Positions 1 to 6,432 of a DNA stretch of 17,960 bases are shown piece after piece. How positions within the stretch are numbered: position 1 is the stretch's first letter; each line of letters opens with the position of its first letter. The position numbers and the translations under genes were made by a program. The notes beneath the pieces were generated by a model. It had not been told where the DNA came from. It did not search any database and saw only the letters and a program-made list of their open reading frames with translations. This stretch comes from an uncultured Clostridia bacterium (GTDB lineage Bacteria; Bacillota; Clostridia; UBA1381). Location: contig CAKSGP010000008.1 of the NCBI GenBank assembly GCA_934454745.1, forward strand, positions 1-17,960. Reading direction: 5' to 3'.

Positions 1-20
1 ACAGAAAGGAATATATAAAA

Positions 21-260
21 ATGACAGTTAGAGAAACAATTAGCGAGTTTATAAAGGACAAGTTCGAGATTGGCGACGATCCTGATTTTACAAACGATGT
101 GCATCTATTTAACGAAGGGTTCGTTGACAGCTTCGGTGCAGTTGAGATAATCCATTTTGTTGAGGAAACCTATGGTATTGAGATTACACAGAAGGATATT
201 ACACTGTTCCCTATGAACACAGTTAACGAAATCGCACAGGTAGTAGAAAGCAAAATCTGA
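21..260 (+). CDS. Acyl carrier protein, DltC-like
   Basis: A 79-residue carrier protein that would hold an acyl or aminoacyl group on a phosphopantetheine arm in the cytoplasm and offer it to the membrane acyltransferase encoded next. The attachment site is Ser37 in a GFVDSFG context (residues 33-39), close to the GLLDS type of DltC and other small acyl carriers; length fits the family. A GAAAGGA ribosome site about ten bases upstream supports the ATG. The next gene starts 15 bases after the stop and is a DltB-type MBOAT protein, so the pair is likely one operon. DltC of the D-alanylation system is the nearest named relative, but the cargo cannot be read from the sequence, and a ligase (DltA-like) that would load it is not in the window. 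I therefore give no symbol. Confidence 0.85.
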   Translation: MTVRETISEFIKDKFEIGDDPDFTNDVHLFNEGFVDSFGAVEIIHFVEETYGIEITQKDITLFPMNTVNEIAQVVESKI

Positions 261-275
261 AAGGACTAAATTTTT

Positions 276-1421
276 ATGTGGTATCTTGAAGCAGACACTC
301 TCTTTCTGCTCCTTATAACCTCGGGCATTATGATTTTGATTTCAGGGCTGTCACGGCTCCTGTTTAAAAGGGACTTTGCCCCAAAGGTGCTTATACTTGC
401 AAATATGGCTGTTATCGGAATTATATCCTATCAGCTTCTTTTAATAAGCCTATTGTATATCATAATCACATTTATTATGATTAAGGACCTTACACACAGG
501 AAGCGATGCCGTAAATTTTTGTTCGTTCTGTACTGCCTGATATGTACAGTGCCGTTCTTTTACGGACGTATACACGAATTTATACCACAACTGCCGATGC
601 TTATTGTGTTTATCGGTATAGCATACCATATGCTAAAGGCGGTTGATGCACTGTATTTTGTGTACTACACCCAAATGGATATTCCATTCTTTACTTATGC
701 AAACTACATACTGTTTTTCCCTACATTTACCGCAGGACCGATTTTCAGGTACCGTGACTGGCTCAGGGTTTACACAAACCCAAAAAAACTCACTTTTGAG
801 GATTTTATCGGCTATATTAAGCGGTTTATCCGCGGTATGTTTAAAAAAATGGTGGTACTGTGGTTTGTGTCGGCGGTATTTTCCCACATACTCGATATGG
901 AGCTAACCTGGTATTTAAGCCTTGCAATTATAGTATTAAGCTATATAACAGTGTATCTTGACCTTTCAGGGTACAGCGATATTGCAATAGCAACAGGCTC
1001 GGCAATGGGCTTTACAGTCCCTGAAAACTTCCGAAAACCCCTTAGCTCACCTTCATTTACCCTCTTTTGGCGTAACTGGCACATCACCCTCTCCGACTGG
1101 GTACGTGAGCATATATTTGTTGTCTTAAACGGAAAGAAGCTTGGGCGGATTGCATCATCTTGCGTTGGCTTTGCGACAATGTTCGTTATGGAAATGTGGC
1201 ACGGGTTCTCATTCCCCTATATAATAGGCGGTATCTATAACGGTCTGTGCCTTGGTCTTGAAAATCTGTTTAAGCTTACAAATGTGGATAAGCGAAAAAC
1301 GAAAAAGTGGGTATATGTCACACGTTGTATAATAGTAAATTTCCTTTTTGCCCTTAACACTCTGTTGTTTACCGCAACAACAGAGCAGTTTATTGCTATT
1401 ATGCGTGGATTTTTGAACTAA
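276..1421 (+). CDS. MBOAT-family membrane O-acyltransferase, DltB-like
   Basis: A 381-residue polytopic membrane protein of the MBOAT family, which passes acyl groups from a cytoplasmic donor across the membrane to an extracellular acceptor. Visible signatures: AGPIFRYRDW (153-162), a YLDLSGYSDIA segment (227-237), FWRNWHITLSDW (264-275, conserved His269) and MWHGFSFPY (307-315, likely catalytic His309). The order and spacing match DltB and alginate acetylase-type proteins, and the length is near that of DltB (about 390-415). Hydrophobic segments cover most of the chain. It lies between a carrier protein and an SGNH protein, the same order as dltC/dltB/dltD apart from the usual dltA-B-C-D arrangement, in which dltB precedes dltC. 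The donor is inferred to be the upstream carrier; whether the group is D-alanine is not shown. Confidence 0.87.
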   Translation: MWYLEADTLFLLLITSGIMILISGLSRLLFKRDFAPKVLILANMAVIGIISYQLLLISLLYIIITFIMIKDLTHRKRCRKFLFVLYCLICTVPFFYGRIHEFIPQLPMLIVFIGIAYHMLKAVDALYFVYYTQMDIPFFTYANYILFFPTFTAGPIFRYRDWLRVYTNPKKLTFEDFIGYIKRFIRGMFKKMVVLWFVSAVFSHILDMELTWYLSLAIIVLSYITVYLDLSGYSDIAIATGSAMGFTVPENFRKPLSSPSFTLFWRNWHITLSDWVREHIFVVLNGKKLGRIASSCVGFATMFVMEMWHGFSFPYIIGGIYNGLCLGLENLFKLTNVDKRKTKKWVYVTRCIIVNFLFALNTLLFTATTEQFIAIMRGFLN

Positions 1422-1434
1422 TAATAAGGACGGA

Positions 1435-2313
1435 ATGAAAATGAAAAAGGTGCGCAAAATCCTAATATCTGTTATTGTGCTTATTGCATTTTTTACGGCA
1501 GATCTTTATATCAGCCGTAACAATTTCATAGCCGACAGCAATATCTTTGTTAAAAACGATTTTGAAATAACGCAATATGACCACCCCGAAAAGGTCTGGG
1601 ACAAGGTGTTTTTCGGTAACTCTGTTGTTATTTCAGGGTATATGGAAAACGAGAGCAAGTCAGGCTATATAAACTGCGGTCTTGACTATGGTGTAGTAAC
1701 TGATTTATGGGAAATGATAGATAAAGGCTATATCAAAATAGGCTCGGAGCTTGTTATCGGTCTTAACTATCTCACACTCTATGATGATTTTGATACCAAC
1801 CCAACTTATATATGGCATAAAAAGTGGTATCAGCCTTATGCGTATTTTGAGCGTGACAGGTTCTATCCCTTGATTACAGGCTGTTTTTCAAGGCTTATAA
1901 ACGGCGAGAGTGTTCCGCCTATGACATATTCCTATCAGAATAAGGCGGTGTATCACGGGCGTGTTTCAGATACTGCCTTGGAGAAAAAGCTTGAGGAATA
2001 CGAAACGGAATTTTTCTCAAAGCCCCTTGAGGATTATTCCGAAAACCTCGATGCTTTAGAAAAGGTTATACAATATTGTATCGAAAACGGGATAAGAGTC
2101 CGCGGAGTGCATATGCCCTGGAATCCTGCATTTAAAAAGCCTCAGCTTGTAAAAGACGTACACAAAATGGCAGATGATATATTTAAGGCTTATAACGTAG
2201 AGGTCTTAAATCTTGAGGACGAATTCCAAACGGAATGTTTTTACGATACGGGCCATTTAAACTATGATGTGGGCTCACCGAAATTTACCCAAGTAATAGA
2301 TGAATGGCTATAA
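1435..2313 (+). CDS. Membrane-anchored SGNH-hydrolase-like protein (DltD-position)
   Basis: A 292-residue protein with a basic N-terminus and one hydrophobic anchor (about residues 9-24), so the rest should lie outside the cell. SGNH blocks can be placed: FFGNS with nucleophile Ser63, Gly82, a GLN at 109-111, and a terminal DTGH with Asp271 and His274 (the DxxH pair). This is the fold used by DltD and by cell-wall acyl transferases or esterases. It is clearly shorter than DltD (roughly 390-420) and I do not recognise wider DltD similarity, so the substrate is open: it may transfer, remove or position the acyl group delivered by the MBOAT partner. There are two possible ATGs, at 1435 and 1441; AGGA at 1427-1430 gives better spacing to the second. 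The gene starts 13 bases after the MBOAT stop. Confidence 0.72.
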   Translation: MKMKKVRKILISVIVLIAFFTADLYISRNNFIADSNIFVKNDFEITQYDHPEKVWDKVFFGNSVVISGYMENESKSGYINCGLDYGVVTDLWEMIDKGYIKIGSELVIGLNYLTLYDDFDTNPTYIWHKKWYQPYAYFERDRFYPLITGCFSRLINGESVPPMTYSYQNKAVYHGRVSDTALEKKLEEYETEFFSKPLEDYSENLDALEKVIQYCIENGIRVRGVHMPWNPAFKKPQLVKDVHKMADDIFKAYNVEVLNLEDEFQTECFYDTGHLNYDVGSPKFTQVIDEWL

Positions 2314-2329
2314 GAAAGGAAAAAAATAA

Positions 2330-2728
2330 ATGGGTTCATATTTTATTTGTTTAGGAAAATACGCAACATTTAGCGGACGTGCAACGAGGACGGAGTTCTG
2401 GGGATATAACATATTTAATGCCATTATCATCGTTGCACTTCTATATTTCTATCTGAATGCAGGAAAAGAGCAAAGCACCATCGCAACAACACTGCTTTTT
2501 ATATACATTGTTGTTACAATCTGCCCTACCCTTGCAGTGCTATCACGCCGTTGGCACGATTTAGGCAGAACGGGGAAATGGCTGTTATTAAACCTTGTCC
2601 CCATAGTAGGAACGGTTGTTTCCTATTGCTTTATGCTCTCACATGGTGAGGAGGGTACTAACGAATACGGCAGAAACCCAAGAGAGCGCAGATACCGCAA
2701 GCGTCAAAGACGTATGCGTGGGAGGTAA
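2330..2728 (+). CDS. DUF805 family membrane protein
   Basis: A 132-residue protein with the full DUF805 signature: FSGRATRTEFW near the N-terminus (14-24), hydrophobic segments around 27-43, 52-70 and 84-102, RRWHDLGRTGKW (73-84) and GEEGTNEYGRNP (106-117). An arginine-rich tail of about 15 residues follows. DUF805 proteins are small inner-membrane proteins of unknown function. AAGGA nine bases before the ATG is a good ribosome site, and the gene begins 16 bases after the SGNH gene, so it probably belongs to the same transcript. Its role is unknown; the location only suggests an envelope function. It converges on spoIIIAH, with a shared hairpin covering both stop codons. Confidence 0.88.
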   Translation: MGSYFICLGKYATFSGRATRTEFWGYNIFNAIIIVALLYFYLNAGKEQSTIATTLLFIYIVVTICPTLAVLSRRWHDLGRTGKWLLLNLVPIVGTVVSYCFMLSHGEEGTNEYGRNPRERRYRKRQRRMRGR

Positions 2729-2756
2729 AAAAGAGATGTTGCGTTAGCAACACCTC
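2727..2756 (-). terminator. Intrinsic terminator of the spoIIIA operon, overlapping both convergent stop codons
   Basis: Read on the minus strand: a 10-bp stem (arms 2747-2756 and 2733-2742, one G-U wobble) with a UAAC tetraloop, followed by six U (A-run at 2727-2732). The arm starts inside the spoIIIAH stop codon and the U-run covers the DUF805 stop codon. On the plus strand the same stem has an A/C mismatch and no U-run, so it mainly serves the minus strand. Confidence 0.85.
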
Positions 2757-3312
2757 ACTTTACCTCAACTATTTTGATTTTGTTCATATCAATATTTGCA
2801 GTTTCTGTTACGATTTCGCACAAGGCTGTTGCCTGTGTCTGGCTAAAGCCTGATACACGGACCGTTACCACAGCTGAATCCTCGTTTATGTACACGCAAA
2901 CCTCACTAAAACCTTTAGCTTCTGCTATGCTTTCAATTGTATTTTCAAGCTCCATATTCTCGGCACACTTAACAAGCTTTTCCCCTGCAAGATTTCGCGT
3001 TTTTTCATCTACTGTTTCGTCCTGGGTTGTGGCTTTTAATGCCTCCATTGCCGCAGATCGTGCCGATTCCCGATTCTGTTTTGCATCCTCAAAATATTGA
3101 GTGTTTTCTACCGCTGTCTTTTTGTCCTTTTTCTCCGTGTTCTCGTTGGTTGAGGATACCATTTCCGCCTCACCCAGCATCTTTCCTGTTGCAACATATG
3201 AATCATTGTCACGGACCTTTACCGTGTCCTGGTACGACCAGTTAAGATACCCTGCAAGACCTATCAATACAACAAGAGAGGCTGCTATTACTTCTTTCTT
3301 TTTAAACATCAT
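2755..3312 (-). CDS. spoIIIAH: Stage III sporulation protein AH
   Basis: A 185-residue single-pass membrane protein (segment about 7-24) ending in a YscJ/FliF-like ring-building domain (about 85-185). SpoIIIAH sits in the mother-cell membrane and binds SpoIIQ of the forespore, forming part of the channel between the two cells. Visible family marks are GYLNW after the membrane segment, LGEAEMVS (46-53), and a charged linker before the ring domain. B. subtilis SpoIIIAH is about 218 residues, so this is a shorter form. The start is a double ATG behind AAAGGAG. It is the last gene of the spoIIIA operon, with the terminator overlapping its stop codon. In B. subtilis the operon is sigma-E dependent; the sequence here does not show that directly. 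Confidence 0.95.
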   Translation of the reverse strand: MMFKKKEVIAASLVVLIGLAGYLNWSYQDTVKVRDNDSYVATGKMLGEAEMVSSTNENTEKKDKKTAVENTQYFEDAKQNRESARSAAMEALKATTQDETVDEKTRNLAGEKLVKCAENMELENTIESIAEAKGFSEVCVYINEDSAVVTVRVSGFSQTQATALCEIVTETANIDMNKIKIVEVK

Positions 3313-3339
3313 TTTATGTTACTCCTTTCACCTTTTTAG

Positions 3340-3750
3340 TCAGTATCTGCTGTAAACGCATACTCTATTAGCACCTACCCCGGTAACTGCCACCGCCGCC
3401 TCTTTAAGACTGCTCCTGACAGCCGGTACTGATGCACCATCGGCAACAACTATAACTCCTCGGGGCTTTTTGAGGCTTTCCTCCGAATCAATGCTTCTGC
3501 CGATACCTCTATAATCACTATCCTCCATTTCATAGGAAATCATTACAGATACCCTGCCTGCACCGTTAATCTCCGACAGTATTTCACTTAGCCGTTCCTC
3601 CTCTCCTGCGTTCTCTGGTATATCATTGGCTGTTTCCCCGTCCCTGCCTTCAAATAAAGATGAGAGCATTATAATTACAATCCCAATTATTAATATTACA
3701 AGCATCAGCCGATTATTCCGATTTTTGAGCAGTTTTTTTATTTCCGGCAT
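3340..3750 (-). CDS. spoIIIAG: Stage III sporulation protein AG, compact form
   Basis: A 136-residue protein with a membrane segment at about 15-33 and a single extracytoplasmic ring-building domain. SpoIIIAG forms the large ring of the SpoIIIA-SpoIIQ channel. The alpha-beta-beta-alpha-beta order can be followed: helix near 51-61, strand GRVSVMISYE (65-74), a short connector, strand GVIVVADGA (98-106), helix, strand RVCVYS (129-134). B. subtilis SpoIIIAG is about 229 residues, with a long insertion between the first two strands; here that connector is only about 22 residues. AGGAGG with six-base spacing fixes the ATG, so the gene overlaps the end of spoIIIAF by 38 bases and truncation by a wrong start is unlikely. 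Confidence 0.93.
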   Translation of the reverse strand: MPEIKKLLKNRNNRLMLVILIIGIVIIMLSSLFEGRDGETANDIPENAGEEERLSEILSEINGAGRVSVMISYEMEDSDYRGIGRSIDSEESLKKPRGVIVVADGASVPAVRSSLKEAAVAVTGVGANRVCVYSRY

Positions 3751-4189
3751 ATCTTACCTCCTCCGCACCGTATATATCACGCAATCGTCCGATTGATACA
3801 GTGTCTATCTTATCACCATATACAAGAATTGATTTTATCCCTGTAACCTCGCCTGTTTTTGTGAGTTCGGCTTCTGTTTCTACTTCACAGTTTTTGTTAA
3901 ATTCCGATTTCAGTCTTGTTTTTGCATCATCATTTATCCGCTTTTCAAGCTCTTGTTTTATCTGGTGATATAGCATTGTCTCTCCCTCGGTTTTAGCATA
4001 TGTATCAGGGTAGGAAATCCCGCCAAATACATCAGTACCCATAATTGATACAATCGGCTGTGCAATACATATCGTAACCACAAGTCCCGTTACTGCTCCT
4101 ACGTATTTTGACCACTTTTCAGGTGTAATCATTACCATAATTGATGAGATAACAGTTGATGCGGCAACCGAAATTATATATGCTTTCAT
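3713..4189 (-). CDS. spoIIIAF: Stage III sporulation protein AF
   Basis: A 158-residue membrane protein of the SpoIIIA channel: two hydrophobic segments near the N-terminus (about 5-22 and 30-50) and a soluble ring-building-type domain after them, ending with ILVYGDKIDTVSIGRLRD and a short basic tail. B. subtilis SpoIIIAF is about 206 residues. An in-frame ATG lies 66 bases further upstream, at 4255, but it has no ribosome site and falls inside an inverted repeat, whereas AAAGGGGAC at 4196-4204 serves the ATG at 4189; I use the latter. The gene is separated from spoIIIAE by 90 bases, the only sizeable gap in the operon. Confidence 0.9.
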   Translation of the reverse strand: MKAYIISVAASTVISSIMVMITPEKWSKYVGAVTGLVVTICIAQPIVSIMGTDVFGGISYPDTYAKTEGETMLYHQIKQELEKRINDDAKTRLKSEFNKNCEVETEAELTKTGEVTGIKSILVYGDKIDTVSIGRLRDIYGAEEVRYAGNKKTAQKSE

Positions 4190-4195
4190 TTTTAT

Positions 4196-4204
4196 GTCCC
4201 CTTT
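4196..4204 (-). promoter_or_regulatory. Ribosome binding site that decides the spoIIIAF start
   Basis: AAAGGGGAC on the minus strand, six bases before the ATG at 4189. It directly abuts the inverted repeat at 4205-4269 and argues against the longer reading from 4255. Confidence 0.8.
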
Positions 4205-4269
4205 CGTTTGAATAAAATTACGTTCGCACTTGCCCCTATACTCCAGCCTGAACAATTTTCTTTCAAACG
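4205..4269. repeat. Imperfect inverted repeat between spoIIIAE and spoIIIAF
   Basis: On the plus strand the left arm is CGTTTGAA (4205-4212), AAAATT (4214-4219), GTTC (4222-4225); the right arm is GAAC (4250-4253), AATTTT (4254-4259), TTCAAACG (4262-4269). That gives 18 pairs with small bulges and a 24-base centre. In mRNA it would fold immediately before the spoIIIAF ribosome site. There is no U-run on the minus strand, so it is not an obvious terminator. Confidence 0.8.
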
Positions 4270-4279
4270 CGTGTCTTTA

Positions 4280-5338
4280 TTATGACGTAAACCGCAGAAT
4301 AATACATATGTTAATCGTAAACATAACAGCCGTCAGTGCAAGAACACCAAAAACCGCCGCAATCGCCTCACTCATATCCCAGAGCATAGAAGATATACGT
4401 TTGTCCGTTATTGGCTCCGTTATTGCCGCTATAAGCTTGAACATAATCTGCATTATACCAAGCTTTATAATGGGTGGTATGCAAATAATACATATCATTA
4501 TTATCCCCGATGCACCCACCGCATTTTTTACAACAGCACCTGATGCGGCAACAGTATCGAGAGTGTCCGACAAAAATCCGCCTACTACCGGCACAAGTGA
4601 GCCTACCGCAAATTTAAGGGTTTTCGCACCTACCGCATCTAATGCAGGGGACGCAAATCCATAAATTGTATTTATTGCCGTAAAAACCGTTATTACAAGT
4701 GCCATAATCCATTTTGATGTGGATTTTACGATTTTAACAAAGCCTGAAATACTGTTTTTATCCCCTACATTCCCCGCAACCGACAGCACCGCCGAAAAGG
4801 TGATTAAGGGTATGAGGCAACGGTTAATAATCTCGGATATAATTATCACAGCAGATGATAAGACAGGCTCAAATGCCGCCGCACTCGCCGTCTTACAGCA
4901 GGCAAAGAGGGTTATTATTATAACAGGAGTAAGCTTTGCCATAAAGTCTGTCATATACCCTATAACCTCTGTCCCATATCCTAACGCCTTTAAAAAGCAG
5001 GACAGGGCAAGTCCGGCGATTACAGTAAAAAATGTAAAAAATGCAGCAGTCTGTGACGATCTCTCACCAAGGGCAGAGTTTAGTGTCCCCACAGTTGATG
5101 AGAGGAGTGCCATTACGAGTATTACGCCTGAGGTAGCTGAAAATGATTTGATTTCTGATGAGAAAGATATCAAGAGATTATTAAAAATCTTTACAGGGTT
5201 TAGGGATAACTCACCTGTTACAATTTCCTTTGCGTTTTGGGAAAACATATCATAGCCTTCAATCCGAGGAATATCATAGGCAAATACAGGAGCTGATACA
5301 AATAACAGCACAATAATAAGCACTACCGCCCTTTTCAT
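4280..5338 (-). CDS. spoIIIAE: Stage III sporulation protein AE
   Basis: A 352-residue polytopic membrane protein of the SpoIIIA channel complex in the mother-cell membrane. It begins with a signal-peptide-like segment (MKRA, a hydrophobic run, then APVFA before YD at about residue 20), followed by an extracellular stretch and about seven hydrophobic helices with small-residue-rich loops, as expected for SpoIIIAE. B. subtilis SpoIIIAE is about 399 residues, so this is shorter, as are the AF, AG and AH proteins here. Its ATG shares an ATGA overlap with the spoIIIAD stop, which implies coupled translation. A long open frame on the opposite strand at 4719-5255 is a shadow. Confidence 0.95.
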   Translation of the reverse strand: MKRAVVLIIVLLFVSAPVFAYDIPRIEGYDMFSQNAKEIVTGELSLNPVKIFNNLLISFSSEIKSFSATSGVILVMALLSSTVGTLNSALGERSSQTAAFFTFFTVIAGLALSCFLKALGYGTEVIGYMTDFMAKLTPVIIITLFACCKTASAAAFEPVLSSAVIIISEIINRCLIPLITFSAVLSVAGNVGDKNSISGFVKIVKSTSKWIMALVITVFTAINTIYGFASPALDAVGAKTLKFAVGSLVPVVGGFLSDTLDTVAASGAVVKNAVGASGIIMICIICIPPIIKLGIMQIMFKLIAAITEPITDKRISSMLWDMSEAIAAVFGVLALTAVMFTINICIILRFTS

Positions 5339-5730
5339 ATTCCGTTCACCGCCTTCATACAGAGCCTTAAAAATGCAGTCAGAACAGGCATAGTCAGAAT
5401 TAAAATCGCAATCTTACCTGCCGCCTCAACCTTTGATGCAATTGCACCCTCACCGCTATCACGTAGGATTTCTGCGGCAAACTGGGAAATATAAGCAAGT
5501 CCCACAGCTTTTATACATACTCCGAAATACTTTATATCAATCCCGCATTCCTCAATAATATCCCTTATCTCTCCTATTAAATCCCCTACTCCCAATATAA
5601 CCTCACCTGCTATTATAACGGATGTTATAAGGGATATAACAAGTGCCATTTCAGGCTTTTGCTTTTTAAGCGTCAGGGCAAGGAGTCCGCCTATGATACC
5701 TACTGCGGTTATTTTTGCAAGCTCCGTCAT
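5335..5730 (-). CDS. spoIIIAD: Stage III sporulation protein AD
   Basis: A 131-residue membrane protein with about four hydrophobic segments, matching SpoIIIAD (about 133 residues in B. subtilis). Family features include the N-terminal Gly-rich helix GIIGGLLALTLKKQKPEMA, the acidic central loop GVGDLIGEIRDIIEECGID and LAYISQFAAEILRDSGEGAIASKVE (quoted in parts: LAYISQFAAE, then RDSGEGAIASKVE). It is an integral part of the SpoIIIA channel; the exact task of AC and AD is not settled. It overlaps both neighbours by ATGA, so AC, AD and AE should be translated as a coupled unit. Confidence 0.95.
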   Translation of the reverse strand: MTELAKITAVGIIGGLLALTLKKQKPEMALVISLITSVIIAGEVILGVGDLIGEIRDIIEECGIDIKYFGVCIKAVGLAYISQFAAEILRDSGEGAIASKVEAAGKIAILILTMPVLTAFLRLCMKAVNGI

Positions 5731-5921
5731 AGGTTAAAAATCTGCTTTATGGAGATAAAAAGCTCTCCTATTCGCTCTGTTAATACGAAAAGGACCACCA
5801 CCAAGCCGGCTATGGTTACTAACAGTGCTTGCTCATCACGTCCTGCACGGCTTAAAAGCTGGTTTATTACTGCTACAACTATTCCTATTCCGGCTATTTG
5901 AAATATTAAATCAATCTCCAT
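5727..5921 (-). CDS. spoIIIAC: Stage III sporulation protein AC
   Basis: A 64-residue protein made of two hydrophobic helices (about 5-24 and 32-49) joined by the loop SRAGRDEQA (24-32). The size and the loop GRDEQA are typical of SpoIIIAC, which is about 68 residues in B. subtilis. It is a small integral-membrane part of the SpoIIIA complex. GGAGGAG, five bases before the ATG, is a strong ribosome site. It follows spoIIIAB after 13 bases and overlaps spoIIIAD by four. Confidence 0.95.
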   Translation of the reverse strand: MEIDLIFQIAGIGIVVAVINQLLSRAGRDEQALLVTIAGLVVVLFVLTERIGELFISIKQIFNL

Positions 5922-5934
5922 TTTTTCTCCTCCG

Positions 5935-6432
5935 TCAGGCTATTATTATCAGAAAAAACACCCCCAAAAGTATCCCACAGCTTTTGTACGGCTTAGATAG
6001 CCTTAAATATTCCTCATCTGCCCTTTTTGTGTCCTCATCAAGTGATAATACTACCCTTCCAATTGCCTTTTTCTGTCCCTCTATATCGCTCATTCCAAGC
6101 TGTCTGCCAAGCTCACGTAGTACCTCTGTGTCCTTTAATAAGCCGGAGTCTACACATTCTCCCACCTCTTTATCCCAGATTTTTCTTATGCCATACTGTT
6201 CTATCCCGTCGGCACAGCGTGTAAAAAATCCATTAAGCCGTGGTGATGAATCCGCACGCCTAAAAATGTTTATAAGGTCATAGTGTGAATATTCAATCTC
6301 TGTTGCAATAAAGGATAATGCCCCCGACATTGCACGCAAAAAATCACGCCTTGCCTTTATGCGTCCCGACAAATAAAATCCGCTATATGCAAATACGCAA
6401 AATACCAGCATACCCCCAAAAAGTCTTATCAT
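5935..6432 (-). CDS. spoIIIAB: Stage III sporulation protein AB
   Basis: A 165-residue protein near the usual 171, with hydrophobic helices at both ends (about 1-22 and 151-165) around a mostly helical cytoplasmic part. Marks of the family are the basic stretch after the first helix followed by LRAMSGALSFIATEIEYSH, and GRQLGMSDIEGQKKAIG (108-124). SpoIIIAB resembles the GspF-type platform proteins of type II secretion and is thought to link the SpoIIIAA ATPase to the membrane complex. The start codon overlaps the spoIIIAA stop (ATGA). Confidence 0.95.
   Translation of the reverse strand: MIRLFGGMLVFCVFAYSGFYLSGRIKARRDFLRAMSGALSFIATEIEYSHYDLINIFRRADSSPRLNGFFTRCADGIEQYGIRKIWDKEVGECVDSGLLKDTEVLRELGRQLGMSDIEGQKKAIGRVVLSLDEDTKRADEEYLRLSKPYKSCGILLGVFFLIIIA

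Noticed and set aside
3713..4255. Longer spoIIIAF reading from the ATG at 4255
   Set aside because: The added 22 residues are encoded by the inverted repeat, lack a ribosome site and do not resemble the SpoIIIAF N-terminus, while the ATG at 4189 has a good site.
4230..4664. 144-codon plus-strand open frame across the spoIIIAE 3' end
   Set aside because: Antisense shadow of spoIIIAE and of the inverted repeat; no ribosome site.
4719..5255. 178-codon open frame on the plus strand inside spoIIIAE
   Set aside because: It is antisense to a clear spoIIIAE gene, has no ribosome site and no recognisable family features; it reflects the codon composition of the opposite strand.
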